Source: Amycolatopsis iheyensis (GTDB lineage Bacteria; Actinomycetota; Actinomycetes; Mycobacteriales; Pseudonocardiaceae). Taken from it: a stretch of 40,229 nucleotides of DNA. Every line of letters begins with the position of its first letter. Position 1 is the stretch's first letter. Where the stretch lies: the NCBI RefSeq assembly GCF_024703995.1, contig NZ_JAMXQV010000050.1, positions 1-40,229 on the forward strand, given 5' to 3'. Made by a program: the position numbers and the translations under genes. Under the pieces are notes generated by a model. It searched no databases. It saw nothing but the letters and a program-made list of their open reading frames with translations, and had not been told where the DNA came from. Positions 7,816 to 14,317 of this stretch are shown in pieces.

Positions 7816-9354
7816 GTGCCGCCCGCAGAAGTCCCGGAAGACGTCCTGACCACGCCGTTCACGGACCACCTGCTGCGCAACGCGGCCGCCGGCGGACCCG
7901 CGTTCACCTGCCGCACGTTCCCCGGGCCTTCGGACGAGACGCTCAGCTGGCCCCAGGTGCTCGACCGCGTCCGCGGGGTCGCCCGCGAGCTGCGCCGGCG
8001 CACCCGGCCCGGCGACCGCGTCGCGATCGTCGCGCGCCAGGACCTCGGGTACGTCGTCGCCTTCCTGGGCACGCTCTACGCGGGGCGCATCGCGGTGCCG
8101 CTGTCCGTCCCGACCGGCCGCTCCGGCCGCGCGCGGATCGAGGCGGCCTTCGCCGACGCCACCCCGGCGGCCTGCCTGACCTCGAAGGCCTTCCTGGAGA
8201 AGCTTCCGCCGGTCGTCGCGCTCGCCATCGAGGACATCAGTCCCGACGACGTCGAGCCGCCCGCCGAAGTGGCGATGGCCGACCCGGCCTACCTGCAGTA
8301 CACCTCGGGCTCGACGCGCCGCCCGGCCGGCGCGGTGATCTCGCACCGCGCGCTGGTGGCGGCCTGCTGGCAGACCACGGAGTGCTACCACGCCGACGCG
8401 TCGACGCACCTCGCCGGCTGGGTGCCGTTCTTCCACGACATGGGCCTGGTCCTGCTCATCGGCACCCCGGTGTTCCTGGGCGCGCACTCGGTCTTCTTCA
8501 CGCCGATGGAGTTCGTCCGCGACCCGATGCGCTGGATCCGGCTGCTCGCCGACCACCCGGGCGCGATCACCGCGGCGCCCAACTTCGCCTTCGACCTCGT
8601 TGCCGAGGCGGCGGGGGAGCCCGTCGACCTCGCGCACGTCAACTCGGTGCTCAACGGCAGCGAGCCGGTCCGCGCGGCCAGCGTCGAGGGCTTCCACCGC
8701 GCCTTCGCGCCGTTCGGGCTGCCGCGCGGGGCGATCAAGCCGTGTTACGGGCTGGCCGAGGCCACGGTGTTCGTCGCGAGCGCTGGTGACGAGGGGCCGA
8801 CGGTCAGGACGTTCGACGGGCGTGAGCTGGTCTCGGTGGGCCGGCCGTACGGCCAGCGGATCCGCATTGTCGACAAAGAGATCCAGGTGGCCGGGCCCAA
8901 CGTGGCCGACGGCTATTGGGGCCGTCCGGACGACGGTCTCTTCACCGAAGACGGCTGGCTCCGCACCGGCGACCTCGGCTTCGAGCACGACGGCCTGCTC
9001 TACGTCACCGGGCGCCTCAAGGACCTGATCATCGTCGACGGCCGCAACCACTACCCGCAGGACGTCGAAGCGACCGTCGAGGCCGCGCACCCGGCGATCC
9101 GGGCCGGCCGCGTTGCCGCGTTCGCCGTCGGCGACAGCCGCGGCGAAGGCGTCGCGGTGGTGGCCGGCAGCGCGGTCCAGGACGACGACGAGGTCGCGAC
9201 GGCCGTCCGGCGGGCCGTGTCGGCGGGCCACGACCTGCCGCTGCGGGCCCTGTGGCTGGTCCGGCCGGGCGCGGTGCCGCGGACCTCCAGCGGCAAGGTG
9301 TCGCGTGCCGCCGCCCGCGACCGCTGGTGGGGCGAGAATGGGCCCCATGACTGA
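7816..9354 (+). CDS. Fatty-acyl-AMP ligase (FAAL-type adenylating enzyme)
   Basis: 512 residues. It is an ANL-superfamily adenylation enzyme predicted to activate a carboxylic acid as acyl-AMP and load it onto the ACP encoded next door. Motifs: Q161-YTSGSTRRPAG (P-loop; the usual Gly and Lys are Arg and Ala here), W202-VPFFHDMGL, a FAAL signature, APNFAFDLV (254-262), YGLAEA (311-316), RTGDLG, and the C-terminal SSGKVSRAAARD with the catalytic Lys. The HDMGL block resembles FAALs of lipid and lipopeptide pathways more than acyl-CoA ligases. GTG 7816 is preferred; CAGGAT (7804-7809) six nt upstream could be the -10 of a leaderless transcript. It overlaps the ACP start by 8 nt. Confidence 0.82.
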   Translation: MPPAEVPEDVLTTPFTDHLLRNAAAGGPAFTCRTFPGPSDETLSWPQVLDRVRGVARELRRRTRPGDRVAIVARQDLGYVVAFLGTLYAGRIAVPLSVPTGRSGRARIEAAFADATPAACLTSKAFLEKLPPVVALAIEDISPDDVEPPAEVAMADPAYLQYTSGSTRRPAGAVISHRALVAACWQTTECYHADASTHLAGWVPFFHDMGLVLLIGTPVFLGAHSVFFTPMEFVRDPMRWIRLLADHPGAITAAPNFAFDLVAEAAGEPVDLAHVNSVLNGSEPVRAASVEGFHRAFAPFGLPRGAIKPCYGLAEATVFVASAGDEGPTVRTFDGRELVSVGRPYGQRIRIVDKEIQVAGPNVADGYWGRPDDGLFTEDGWLRTGDLGFEHDGLLYVTGRLKDLIIVDGRNHYPQDVEATVEAAHPAIRAGRVAAFAVGDSRGEGVAVVAGSAVQDDDEVATAVRRAVSAGHDLPLRALWLVRPGAVPRTSSGKVSRAAARDRWWGENGPHD

Positions 9355-9607
9355 CGCGGCCGGCTACGCCGACGAGATCCGGAAGATCGTCTGCCTCGCG
9401 CTGGAGATCCCGCCCGAGCGGCTCGCCGACTCGACGCCGTTCGACGACATCGGCATGACGTCCCGGCAGCGGATCCAGCTGCTGGCCCGGGTCGAGGTGC
9501 GCTACGGCGTCTCGGTCGACCTGGACGAGCTCGACCGGCTGGTGGACGTCCGCGGGGTCGCCGAGGTCATTTCCGAAGCGGTCGCGGCGCGGCCCGGCCC
9601 CGGCTGA
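9347..9607 (+). CDS. Acyl carrier protein
   Basis: 86 residues from ATG 9347 (an in-frame ATG at 9338 would add three). It has the acidic four-helix ACP pattern. The phosphopantetheine site is I-G-M-T-S39-R-Q: the modified Ser is present, but the usual D-S-L is T-S-R, so a dedicated phosphopantetheinyl transferase interaction is possible (inference). It overlaps the FAAL stop (ATGACTGA), which implies translational coupling and that the two work as a loading pair: FAAL forms acyl-AMP and transfers it to this ACP. No ketosynthase or condensation domain is present in the window. Confidence 0.82.
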   Translation: MTDAAGYADEIRKIVCLALEIPPERLADSTPFDDIGMTSRQRIQLLARVEVRYGVSVDLDELDRLVDVRGVAEVISEAVAARPGPG

Positions 9608-9649
9608 GTGCACTTCGCCGAAGCCCAGGTCAGCCGTCCGGCCGACCGC

Positions 9650-9655
9650 TAGACT
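9650..9655 (+). promoter_or_regulatory. Possible -10 for the T7SS-like operon
   Basis: TAGACT fits TANNNT, lies in the 143-nt gap after the ACP gene and would give a leader of roughly 90 nt before the ATG at 9751. The -35 is unclear. Confidence 0.25.
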
Positions 9656-9750
9656 CTGTGTGCATCTGCGACGGCACCGAACGGCGTCCGGGCGCGTCAC
9701 AGTTCCGAGACACCGACCAGGGGCTGTGGGATTCGAAGGGGGCAGCGACC

Positions 9751-10062
9751 ATGCCAAACGGTTATGAAGCGAGTTCGGAGGCGATGACGCGGGCGCAGGT
9801 GCGCCTCGCGGACGCCGCGGACGACCCGGCCGCGGAGGCGAAGAAGGTCGCGCCGACCGAGCTCAAGAAAGACGACATGGGCCGCGTCCACGGCGACGGT
9901 TTCGACAAGTACAAGAGCGGGATCGACGAGATCGGCGCGGGCATGACCGGCCTGTCCAACGCACTGGCGAACCTGGGCAGCAACATCGGCACGGCCGGCG
10001 GCAAGTACAACGCGCAGGAAGCGAACGCCGGCGCGCAGGCCACTTCGGCGGGGAGCAAGTAA
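9751..10062 (+). CDS. Small EspC/ESX-like putative type VII secretion target
   Basis: 103 residues from ATG 9751 with GAAGGGGG upstream. It is Ala/Gly-rich and predicted helical, without Cys, signal peptide or a WxG turn. The C-terminal helix has Y86-N-A-Q-E90, a YxxxE type VII export signal, and the size and layout (…GFDKYKSGIDEIGAGMTGL…) resemble EspC-like ESX substrates. In-frame GTG starts further upstream (such as 9658) lack an RBS. The gene overlaps the next one by one base (TAATG), so it is probably translated together with the 845-residue protein, and may be its partner or export guide. Confidence 0.68.
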   Translation: MPNGYEASSEAMTRAQVRLADAADDPAAEAKKVAPTELKKDDMGRVHGDGFDKYKSGIDEIGAGMTGLSNALANLGSNIGTAGGKYNAQEANAGAQATSAGSK

Positions 10063-12599
10063 TGGCCGACTGGGCGGAAATCAAGAAGGTCCTCGATGAC
10101 CCGAACGTCTCCATGGAGACGAAGACGGAGCTCATGGAGGAGTACGACCGCAACACGGTCAACTTCAACGACGAAGAAGAAGAGTACGCGAAGAAGTACG
10201 TCGAGAACTATTCCGACGGCGGCAACGACGGTTACCGGGTCTTCGAAAACGACGACACCGACGAAATCGTCTCCCGCGCGAAGGAGGAGTCGGCCGCCAA
10301 GGGCAAGGAACAGCAGCGCGAGACCGACCGCAAGAACACCGCGAAGAAGAACCTCGACGGAATCGCGACGCCCACGCTCGGGGCCGGCGCGAAGACCTCC
10401 GACGAGATGCTCGACCAGGGCAACGTCACGGTCGACTTCCTGGCGCTGTGGACCGACGAGATCTGGAACAAGATCAAGGGCGGCCAGGGGCACATCGACT
10501 CCCAGAAGGACCTCAAGGACAAGTTCCACGAGAACCGCGGGATCCAGTTCCAGAAGTTCCTCACCGAGGCCGACGACCTGTCGAAGGCGCACAAGGTCGT
10601 CGAGGACACGCTGTCCAAGAGCGACACCGAGCTCCAGACCCTCTTCGGGGAGTGGAAGGGCAAGGGCGCCAACGCCGCGGAGATCAAGTACGACGAGACG
10701 ATCAAGCCGCACGCGCAGGAGCTGTCGAAGCAGATCGACGGCGCCGCGAAGCTGATCCCGCAGACCGTGACGCACGTCTACGACGCCGTCAAGAAGAAGG
10801 TCGACGAGGTCATCCAGCTGCACCGCCCCACGATCGCCCAGGCCGACATCAACATGGCCAAGGACGTCCTCAAGATCGCCAACGGCGACACCGAGGAGTT
10901 CGACGACTTCATGAAGGTCGCGGGCTGGATCGACGCGGTGAACGCCAAGAACGGCAACCAGTCCAACCTCGCCGAGCGCCTGCAGAACGACGACTGCGGG
11001 TTCAACGACGAGAACAAGGAGTACGGCCGCCAGGTCTGCCGCTACTGGCGCGACGGCGCGTTCAGCACCGAGTACAACGGCCTGATCAACGCGTTCAACG
11101 GCTCCTGCAAGACCGCCAAGGACACGATCGACCAGCAGTGGGGCGCGCTCGAGCGGTACATGGACGGTTACCGCAACCAGCTCACCGAGGCCAAGGGCAC
11201 CGACACCGGCGGCGGTGACAAGGGCGGCGACAAGGGTGGTGACACCGGCGGCGGCGACAAGGGCGGCAACACCGGCGGCGGTTCGAACGGCGGCGGTGGC
11301 TCCACCGGCGGCGGCGGTTCGACCGGTGGTGGCGGCTCGACGACGCCGTCGGCGGCCGAGCCCCCGAAGGCCGAGGAGCCGGAGAAGCCCGAGGACGGCA
11401 AGAACCCGATCACCGGAAAGCCGCTGGAGATGGACCCGGACACCGGGAAGCCGTACCCGATCGACCCGACGACCGGTGAAGCCATCAAGGACACCGACGA
11501 CACGGACACGGTGTCGGTCAAGAAGGGCGACAACACGATCGAGATGTCCGAGCCCGACAAGGAGGGCAAGCAGGACATCTCCGTGGACGACGGCCACGGC
11601 AACAAGAAGGACTACCACCTCGACTGGGGTGACGACGACAAGGCCGAGGCGGGCAAGGACGGCGCGGGCAAGGACGGCGCCAAGGACGACGCGAGCTTCG
11701 GCCCGCAGGGCGCGGTCAAGGAGGGTCAGCCCTCCGCCGACGGCAGCTACAAGCCGGGCCCGGACGGCAAGATCCACATCCAGGACGGCAACCTCAAGAT
11801 CACGGCCGAGCGGCCCGAAGGCCCGGACGGCCCGACGATCGTCACGGTCGACGACGGCAAGGGCGAGCCGACCACGTACACGCTGGACGAGAAGGACGAC
11901 CCCAAGGCGGGCGACCTCAAGACCGATCCCACGACGGGTTCGGCGGCCGACAAGCCCGTCGCCGTCAGCGGGGACATCCAGCACGACCCGGGCGCCGACG
12001 CGGCGCTGAAGGACCCGGCGCCGGCCAACCCGGACCCGGGCTTCACTCAGGGCGCCGGTGCGAGCGGAGGCGGGTTCAGCACCCCGGGTGGGCAGGACTT
12101 CTCCGGTGACTTCGGCGGCGGCAGCGCGGAACCCGCGGTGGCGGTGGCCGACGCGGGTGGCGGCGGCGACGCGGGCGTGGCCGGCGGTGGCGGCGGCGAC
12201 ACGACGACCACCGCGGGGGCCAACGACTTCGGGTCCGCGGTCGGCGGCGGCGGTTCGGCCGACTTCGCGGGCGCGGTGTCCCTCGACCCGGGCGCCCAGT
12301 CGGGTGCCGACATGCCGCTCCCGTCGGCCGACGGCGCCGGCCTGGGGGCGACCCCGGTCGACCCCGGCGCGCACCAGGCGGCCGCGAGCTCGGCCAGTGG
12401 CATGAGCGGCATGGGTGGCATGGGCGGGATGATGGGCGGCATGGGTGGCGCGCCGGGTGGCGGCGGCGGTGGCGACCAGCAGCGCGGGCCCAGCCAGTAC
12501 CGCATCGAGGGCGGCGTCTTCGAAACGAGTGGCGCCAAGGGCCGGATCAGCGGCTCGCTGGACGACGAGGGTGACCGTTCGATCCGGTACGACCGGTGA
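10062..12599 (+). CDS. Large putative type VII secretion substrate with WxG-like helical N-terminus and Gly-rich repeats
   Basis: 845 residues. Residues 1-380 are charged and helical with a W198-K-G200 turn and a pair of Cys (312, 326); there is no signal peptide. Residues ~383-427 are a Gly-rich linker with GGDKGGDTGGGDKGG and three GGGGST units. Residues 449-475 hold three ~10-residue TGKP/TTGE repeats. Two related strand-rich modules follow (about 482-525 and 568-613), each ending in VDDGxG...Y.LD. Residues ~670-800 are again Gly/Ala-rich, including a Gly-Met run, before a short folded-looking end (YRIEGGVFETSGAKGRISGS). No enzymatic motif is evident. It starts inside the stop of the small EspC-like gene. 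A structural surface or secreted protein seems more likely than an enzyme toxin, but both remain open. Confidence 0.65.
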   Translation: MADWAEIKKVLDDPNVSMETKTELMEEYDRNTVNFNDEEEEYAKKYVENYSDGGNDGYRVFENDDTDEIVSRAKEESAAKGKEQQRETDRKNTAKKNLDGIATPTLGAGAKTSDEMLDQGNVTVDFLALWTDEIWNKIKGGQGHIDSQKDLKDKFHENRGIQFQKFLTEADDLSKAHKVVEDTLSKSDTELQTLFGEWKGKGANAAEIKYDETIKPHAQELSKQIDGAAKLIPQTVTHVYDAVKKKVDEVIQLHRPTIAQADINMAKDVLKIANGDTEEFDDFMKVAGWIDAVNAKNGNQSNLAERLQNDDCGFNDENKEYGRQVCRYWRDGAFSTEYNGLINAFNGSCKTAKDTIDQQWGALERYMDGYRNQLTEAKGTDTGGGDKGGDKGGDTGGGDKGGNTGGGSNGGGGSTGGGGSTGGGGSTTPSAAEPPKAEEPEKPEDGKNPITGKPLEMDPDTGKPYPIDPTTGEAIKDTDDTDTVSVKKGDNTIEMSEPDKEGKQDISVDDGHGNKKDYHLDWGDDDKAEAGKDGAGKDGAKDDASFGPQGAVKEGQPSADGSYKPGPDGKIHIQDGNLKITAERPEGPDGPTIVTVDDGKGEPTTYTLDEKDDPKAGDLKTDPTTGSAADKPVAVSGDIQHDPGADAALKDPAPANPDPGFTQGAGASGGGFSTPGGQDFSGDFGGGSAEPAVAVADAGGGGDAGVAGGGGGDTTTTAGANDFGSAVGGGGSADFAGAVSLDPGAQSGADMPLPSADGAGLGATPVDPGAHQAAASSASGMSGMGGMGGMMGGMGGAPGGGGGGDQQRGPSQYRIEGGVFETSGAKGRISGSLDDEGDRSIRYDR

Positions 12600-12618
12600 C
12601 GAAGGCCGAGGAGGGCCG

Positions 12619-13107
12619 ATGAGCAGCGCCGAAGAGCGGTACCGCGCGGCGATCTCGACGATGGACGCCGCGGCGCGGGAGCAGGACGAGCAGCGGGGGC
12701 TGCGGGAACGCCGCGTCGCGGAGGCCGAAGCGCAGGCCCGCGACGGGCTGAAGCAGGAGCTCGGCGCGGCGCAGAAGTACGCCGAGCACATGGACGAGCT
12801 CAACAAGCGCAAGCAGAGCGCGGGCGGCTGGGCCACGGAGAAGACCCTGGCCGACAAGGGCCGCGAGTCGCTGATGGAGTTCGGCGTCCAGGACGAGGAG
12901 GCGGGCGCCGGGTTCCAGAACTACCCGACGCCGAGCTACGGCACGCCGGCGCCGAGCTACGGCACACCGGAGCCCGCGGCGGCGGCACCGCGTCCGGAGC
13001 CGGTGCCCGAGCCGGCGGCTCCGGCGCCGGAGCCGCCCAAGCGGGGCCGGCACGCACGTCAGCCGGACGACGAGGACGACTTCTCGAGCACCAGCTGGCT
13101 GGTCTGA
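12619..13107 (+). CDS. Coiled-coil protein with Pro/Ala-rich tail, third gene of the T7SS-like operon
   Basis: 162 residues. Start ATG 12619 has GAGGAGG 6 nt upstream, 19 nt after the preceding stop. Residues 1-70 are highly charged and heptad-like (Ala, Glu, Arg, Gln), suggesting a coiled coil. A repeat YGTPAPSYGTPEP and a Pro/Ala-rich segment follow, then a basic patch (KRGRHARQ) and an acidic-aromatic tail PDDEDDFSSTSWLV. The protein is hydrophilic with no signal peptide. Similar tails close the small gene in the ESX-4 locus (679-1041). It might be a cytosolic chaperone-like or accessory protein of the two upstream gene products (inference). I recognise no named family. Confidence 0.65.
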   Translation: MSSAEERYRAAISTMDAAAREQDEQRGLRERRVAEAEAQARDGLKQELGAAQKYAEHMDELNKRKQSAGGWATEKTLADKGRESLMEFGVQDEEAGAGFQNYPTPSYGTPAPSYGTPEPAAAAPRPEPVPEPAAPAPEPPKRGRHARQPDDEDDFSSTSWLV

Positions 13108-13114
13108 GGTTTCG

Positions 13115-13144
13115 GAAGGGGCCCGGCTTCGGCCGGGCCCCTTC
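13115..13144. terminator. Hairpin between convergent genes
   Basis: Perfect stem GAAGGGGCCCGGC / GCCGGGCCCCTTC with a TTCG tetraloop. It lacks a T-tract but sits 7 nt after the 12619-13107 stop and touches the stop codon of the convergent hydrolase, so it probably serves as a bidirectional terminator. Confidence 0.7.
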
Positions 13145-14030
13145 AGTGCGCGGGTTCTTCTTCGCGTTCGATCGGCGCACGCTTGACGTCGGCCTCGAGC
13201 AGGGGCCGGTACTTGTCGGTGCCGGTGAGGTGCGTGAGGAAGAACGCGGTGAACAGGGCGCGGGTGAGCTGCTGAGTCTTGCGGTGCGGCTTGCCGTGCA
13301 TGATCAGCTGCGACCAGTGCTTGCCCTCGGTGACGCCGAGGTGGGTGGCCTTGCCGAGGGTGCGCAGCTGGACGTCTTCGCCGCCCCAGGCGTCGGTGAT
13401 GGCCTCGGCGTGCGCGATCTTGGGCGCGACGAGGTCTTCCTCGGCGGCCAGGTGCAGCCCGGGCACGGTGATGGCCTTGGCGGACTCGGTGGCCGGCGGC
13501 AGCGTCTGCGCGGGCGTGATGGTCGCGACGGCCTTGATCCGCGGCTTCTCAGCTTCGGTTCGGGGGTCCGGGTGGCGGAGCCCCCGGCCCGGGGCGGAGC
13601 CCCGGTGGATCACAGCCTGGGCGTCCTGCGCGGCGGCGAGGACGGCGGAGCCACCCCCGGTGGAGTGCCCGGCGAGCCCGAGCTTGGCGGGGTCGACGCT
13701 GATGCCGTCGGGCCCGAGCCGCACGGTGGTGACGACGTCGAGGGTGGTCAGCAGGTCGGCGGCGAGCAGCCGGTGCGAGGGGAGAGGCCCCCGCTGGGTG
13801 GCCGGCGCGGCGGCGACGATGCCCCAGCTGGCGAGGTGGTGCAGCAGCTGCCGGTACCGCTCGGGCGGCTGCAGCCACCCATGCCCGAAGGCGACGGCCG
13901 GCAGACCGAGCCCGGACCGTGGCGTGAAGACGACACCGGGCAGCCCGACCAGGGCAAGGTTGCCCCGCAGGACCTCGTGCGGACCGGGGTGCGTCAACTC
14001 CGCGAGCAGCTGCTTGGGCTTGCTGGCCAT
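13143..14030 (-). CDS. Alpha/beta hydrolase
   Basis: 295 residues from ATG 14030 (an ATG at 14072 is in frame but adds a non-conserved leader). The likely catalytic triad is S123 in G121-H-S-T-G-G, D199 in AAEEDLVAP and H230 in KATHLG. The oxyanion-hole motif is FGHGW (48-52). The general pattern resembles secreted PET-hydrolase/dienelactone-hydrolase-type enzymes, but no signal peptide is present, so it is probably cytoplasmic. Substrate unknown. Residues about 137-163 form a Pro/Arg/Gly-rich insert just after the nucleophile elbow and are encoded by a GC-rich palindromic stretch (see the repeat at 13561-13612). Confidence 0.78.
   Translation of the reverse strand: MASKPKQLLAELTHPGPHEVLRGNLALVGLPGVVFTPRSGLGLPAVAFGHGWLQPPERYRQLLHHLASWGIVAAAPATQRGPLPSHRLLAADLLTTLDVVTTVRLGPDGISVDPAKLGLAGHSTGGGSAVLAAAQDAQAVIHRGSAPGRGLRHPDPRTEAEKPRIKAVATITPAQTLPPATESAKAITVPGLHLAAEEDLVAPKIAHAEAITDAWGGEDVQLRTLGKATHLGVTEGKHWSQLIMHGKPHRKTQQLTRALFTAFFLTHLTGTDKYRPLLEADVKRAPIEREEEPAH
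13561..13612. repeat. GC-rich palindromic segment inside the hydrolase gene
   Basis: This stretch contains CGGAGCCCCCGG and GGGGCGGAGCCCCGG, with several overlapping inverted repeats (for example GGGGC-GGA-GCCCC). It encodes the low-complexity insert of the hydrolase in frame. It looks like an intergenic-type dispersed repeat captured in a coding sequence. That is an inference, since no second copy occurs in this window. Confidence 0.4.
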
Positions 14031-14105
14031 GGCGGGAACCCTACTGTGCGCGGACGAGAGAGGCTCGCCCACCGCGCCGACCGCCCAGGTGCGCCCGGCC
14101 CCATG

Positions 14106-14188
14106 CGCCCCAATGTGGCATTGGGTGCGTCAGACGCACCCAATGTGGCGTTCGGTGCGTCCAGCGCACCCAACGCCACATTGGGGCG
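14106..14188. repeat. Compound palindromic repeat upstream of glmS
   Basis: The outer arms CGCCCCAATGTGGC (14106-14119) and GCCACATTGGGGCG (14175-14188) are perfect inverted repeats. Between them lie two 30-nt direct units, each itself palindromic: TTGGGTGCGTC-A-GACGCACCCAA (14120-14142) and a diverged copy (14143-14179). The 30-nt period is ten codons, so all frames stay open across it. I recall similar units scattered in Amycolatopsis intergenic DNA. It fills most of the hydrolase-glmS gap. Confidence 0.75.
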
Positions 14189-14304
14189 CTTGCCGGGCTC
14201 GGCACCCGGGTGGGTGACGTGCATTGGTCCGGACCATGTCGAAAGGAAGAACAGCAGGTCAGATGAGGTATCCAGACCCCAAGAGACAGCCCAATATCCC
14301 TCGT

Positions 14305-14310
14305 TAGGCT
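14305..14310 (+). promoter_or_regulatory. Possible -10 for a leaderless glmS transcript
   Basis: TAGGCT ends 7 nt before the GTG start of glmS, and no Shine-Dalgarno sequence is visible. In actinobacteria this arrangement commonly gives a leaderless mRNA beginning at the GTG. The -35 is weak. Confidence 0.35.
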
Positions 14311-14317
14311 GGTGCGC

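Noticed and set aside
7786..9348. Very long minus-strand open frame continuing upstream of the P450-like gene
   Set aside because: It is antisense to the FAAL gene, which has all catalytic motifs; the minus frame reads as Arg/Asp/Val-rich low-complexity sequence typical of GC-rich shadows.
11215..11345. Gly-rich repeats as a CRISPR-like or tandem-repeat array
   Set aside because: The repeats are codon-level (GGC/GGT runs) in a clearly translated gene, with no spacer structure.
14190..14317. glmS ribozyme or riboswitch upstream of glmS
   Set aside because: No glmS-ribozyme-like core is visible and the transcript is probably leaderless.
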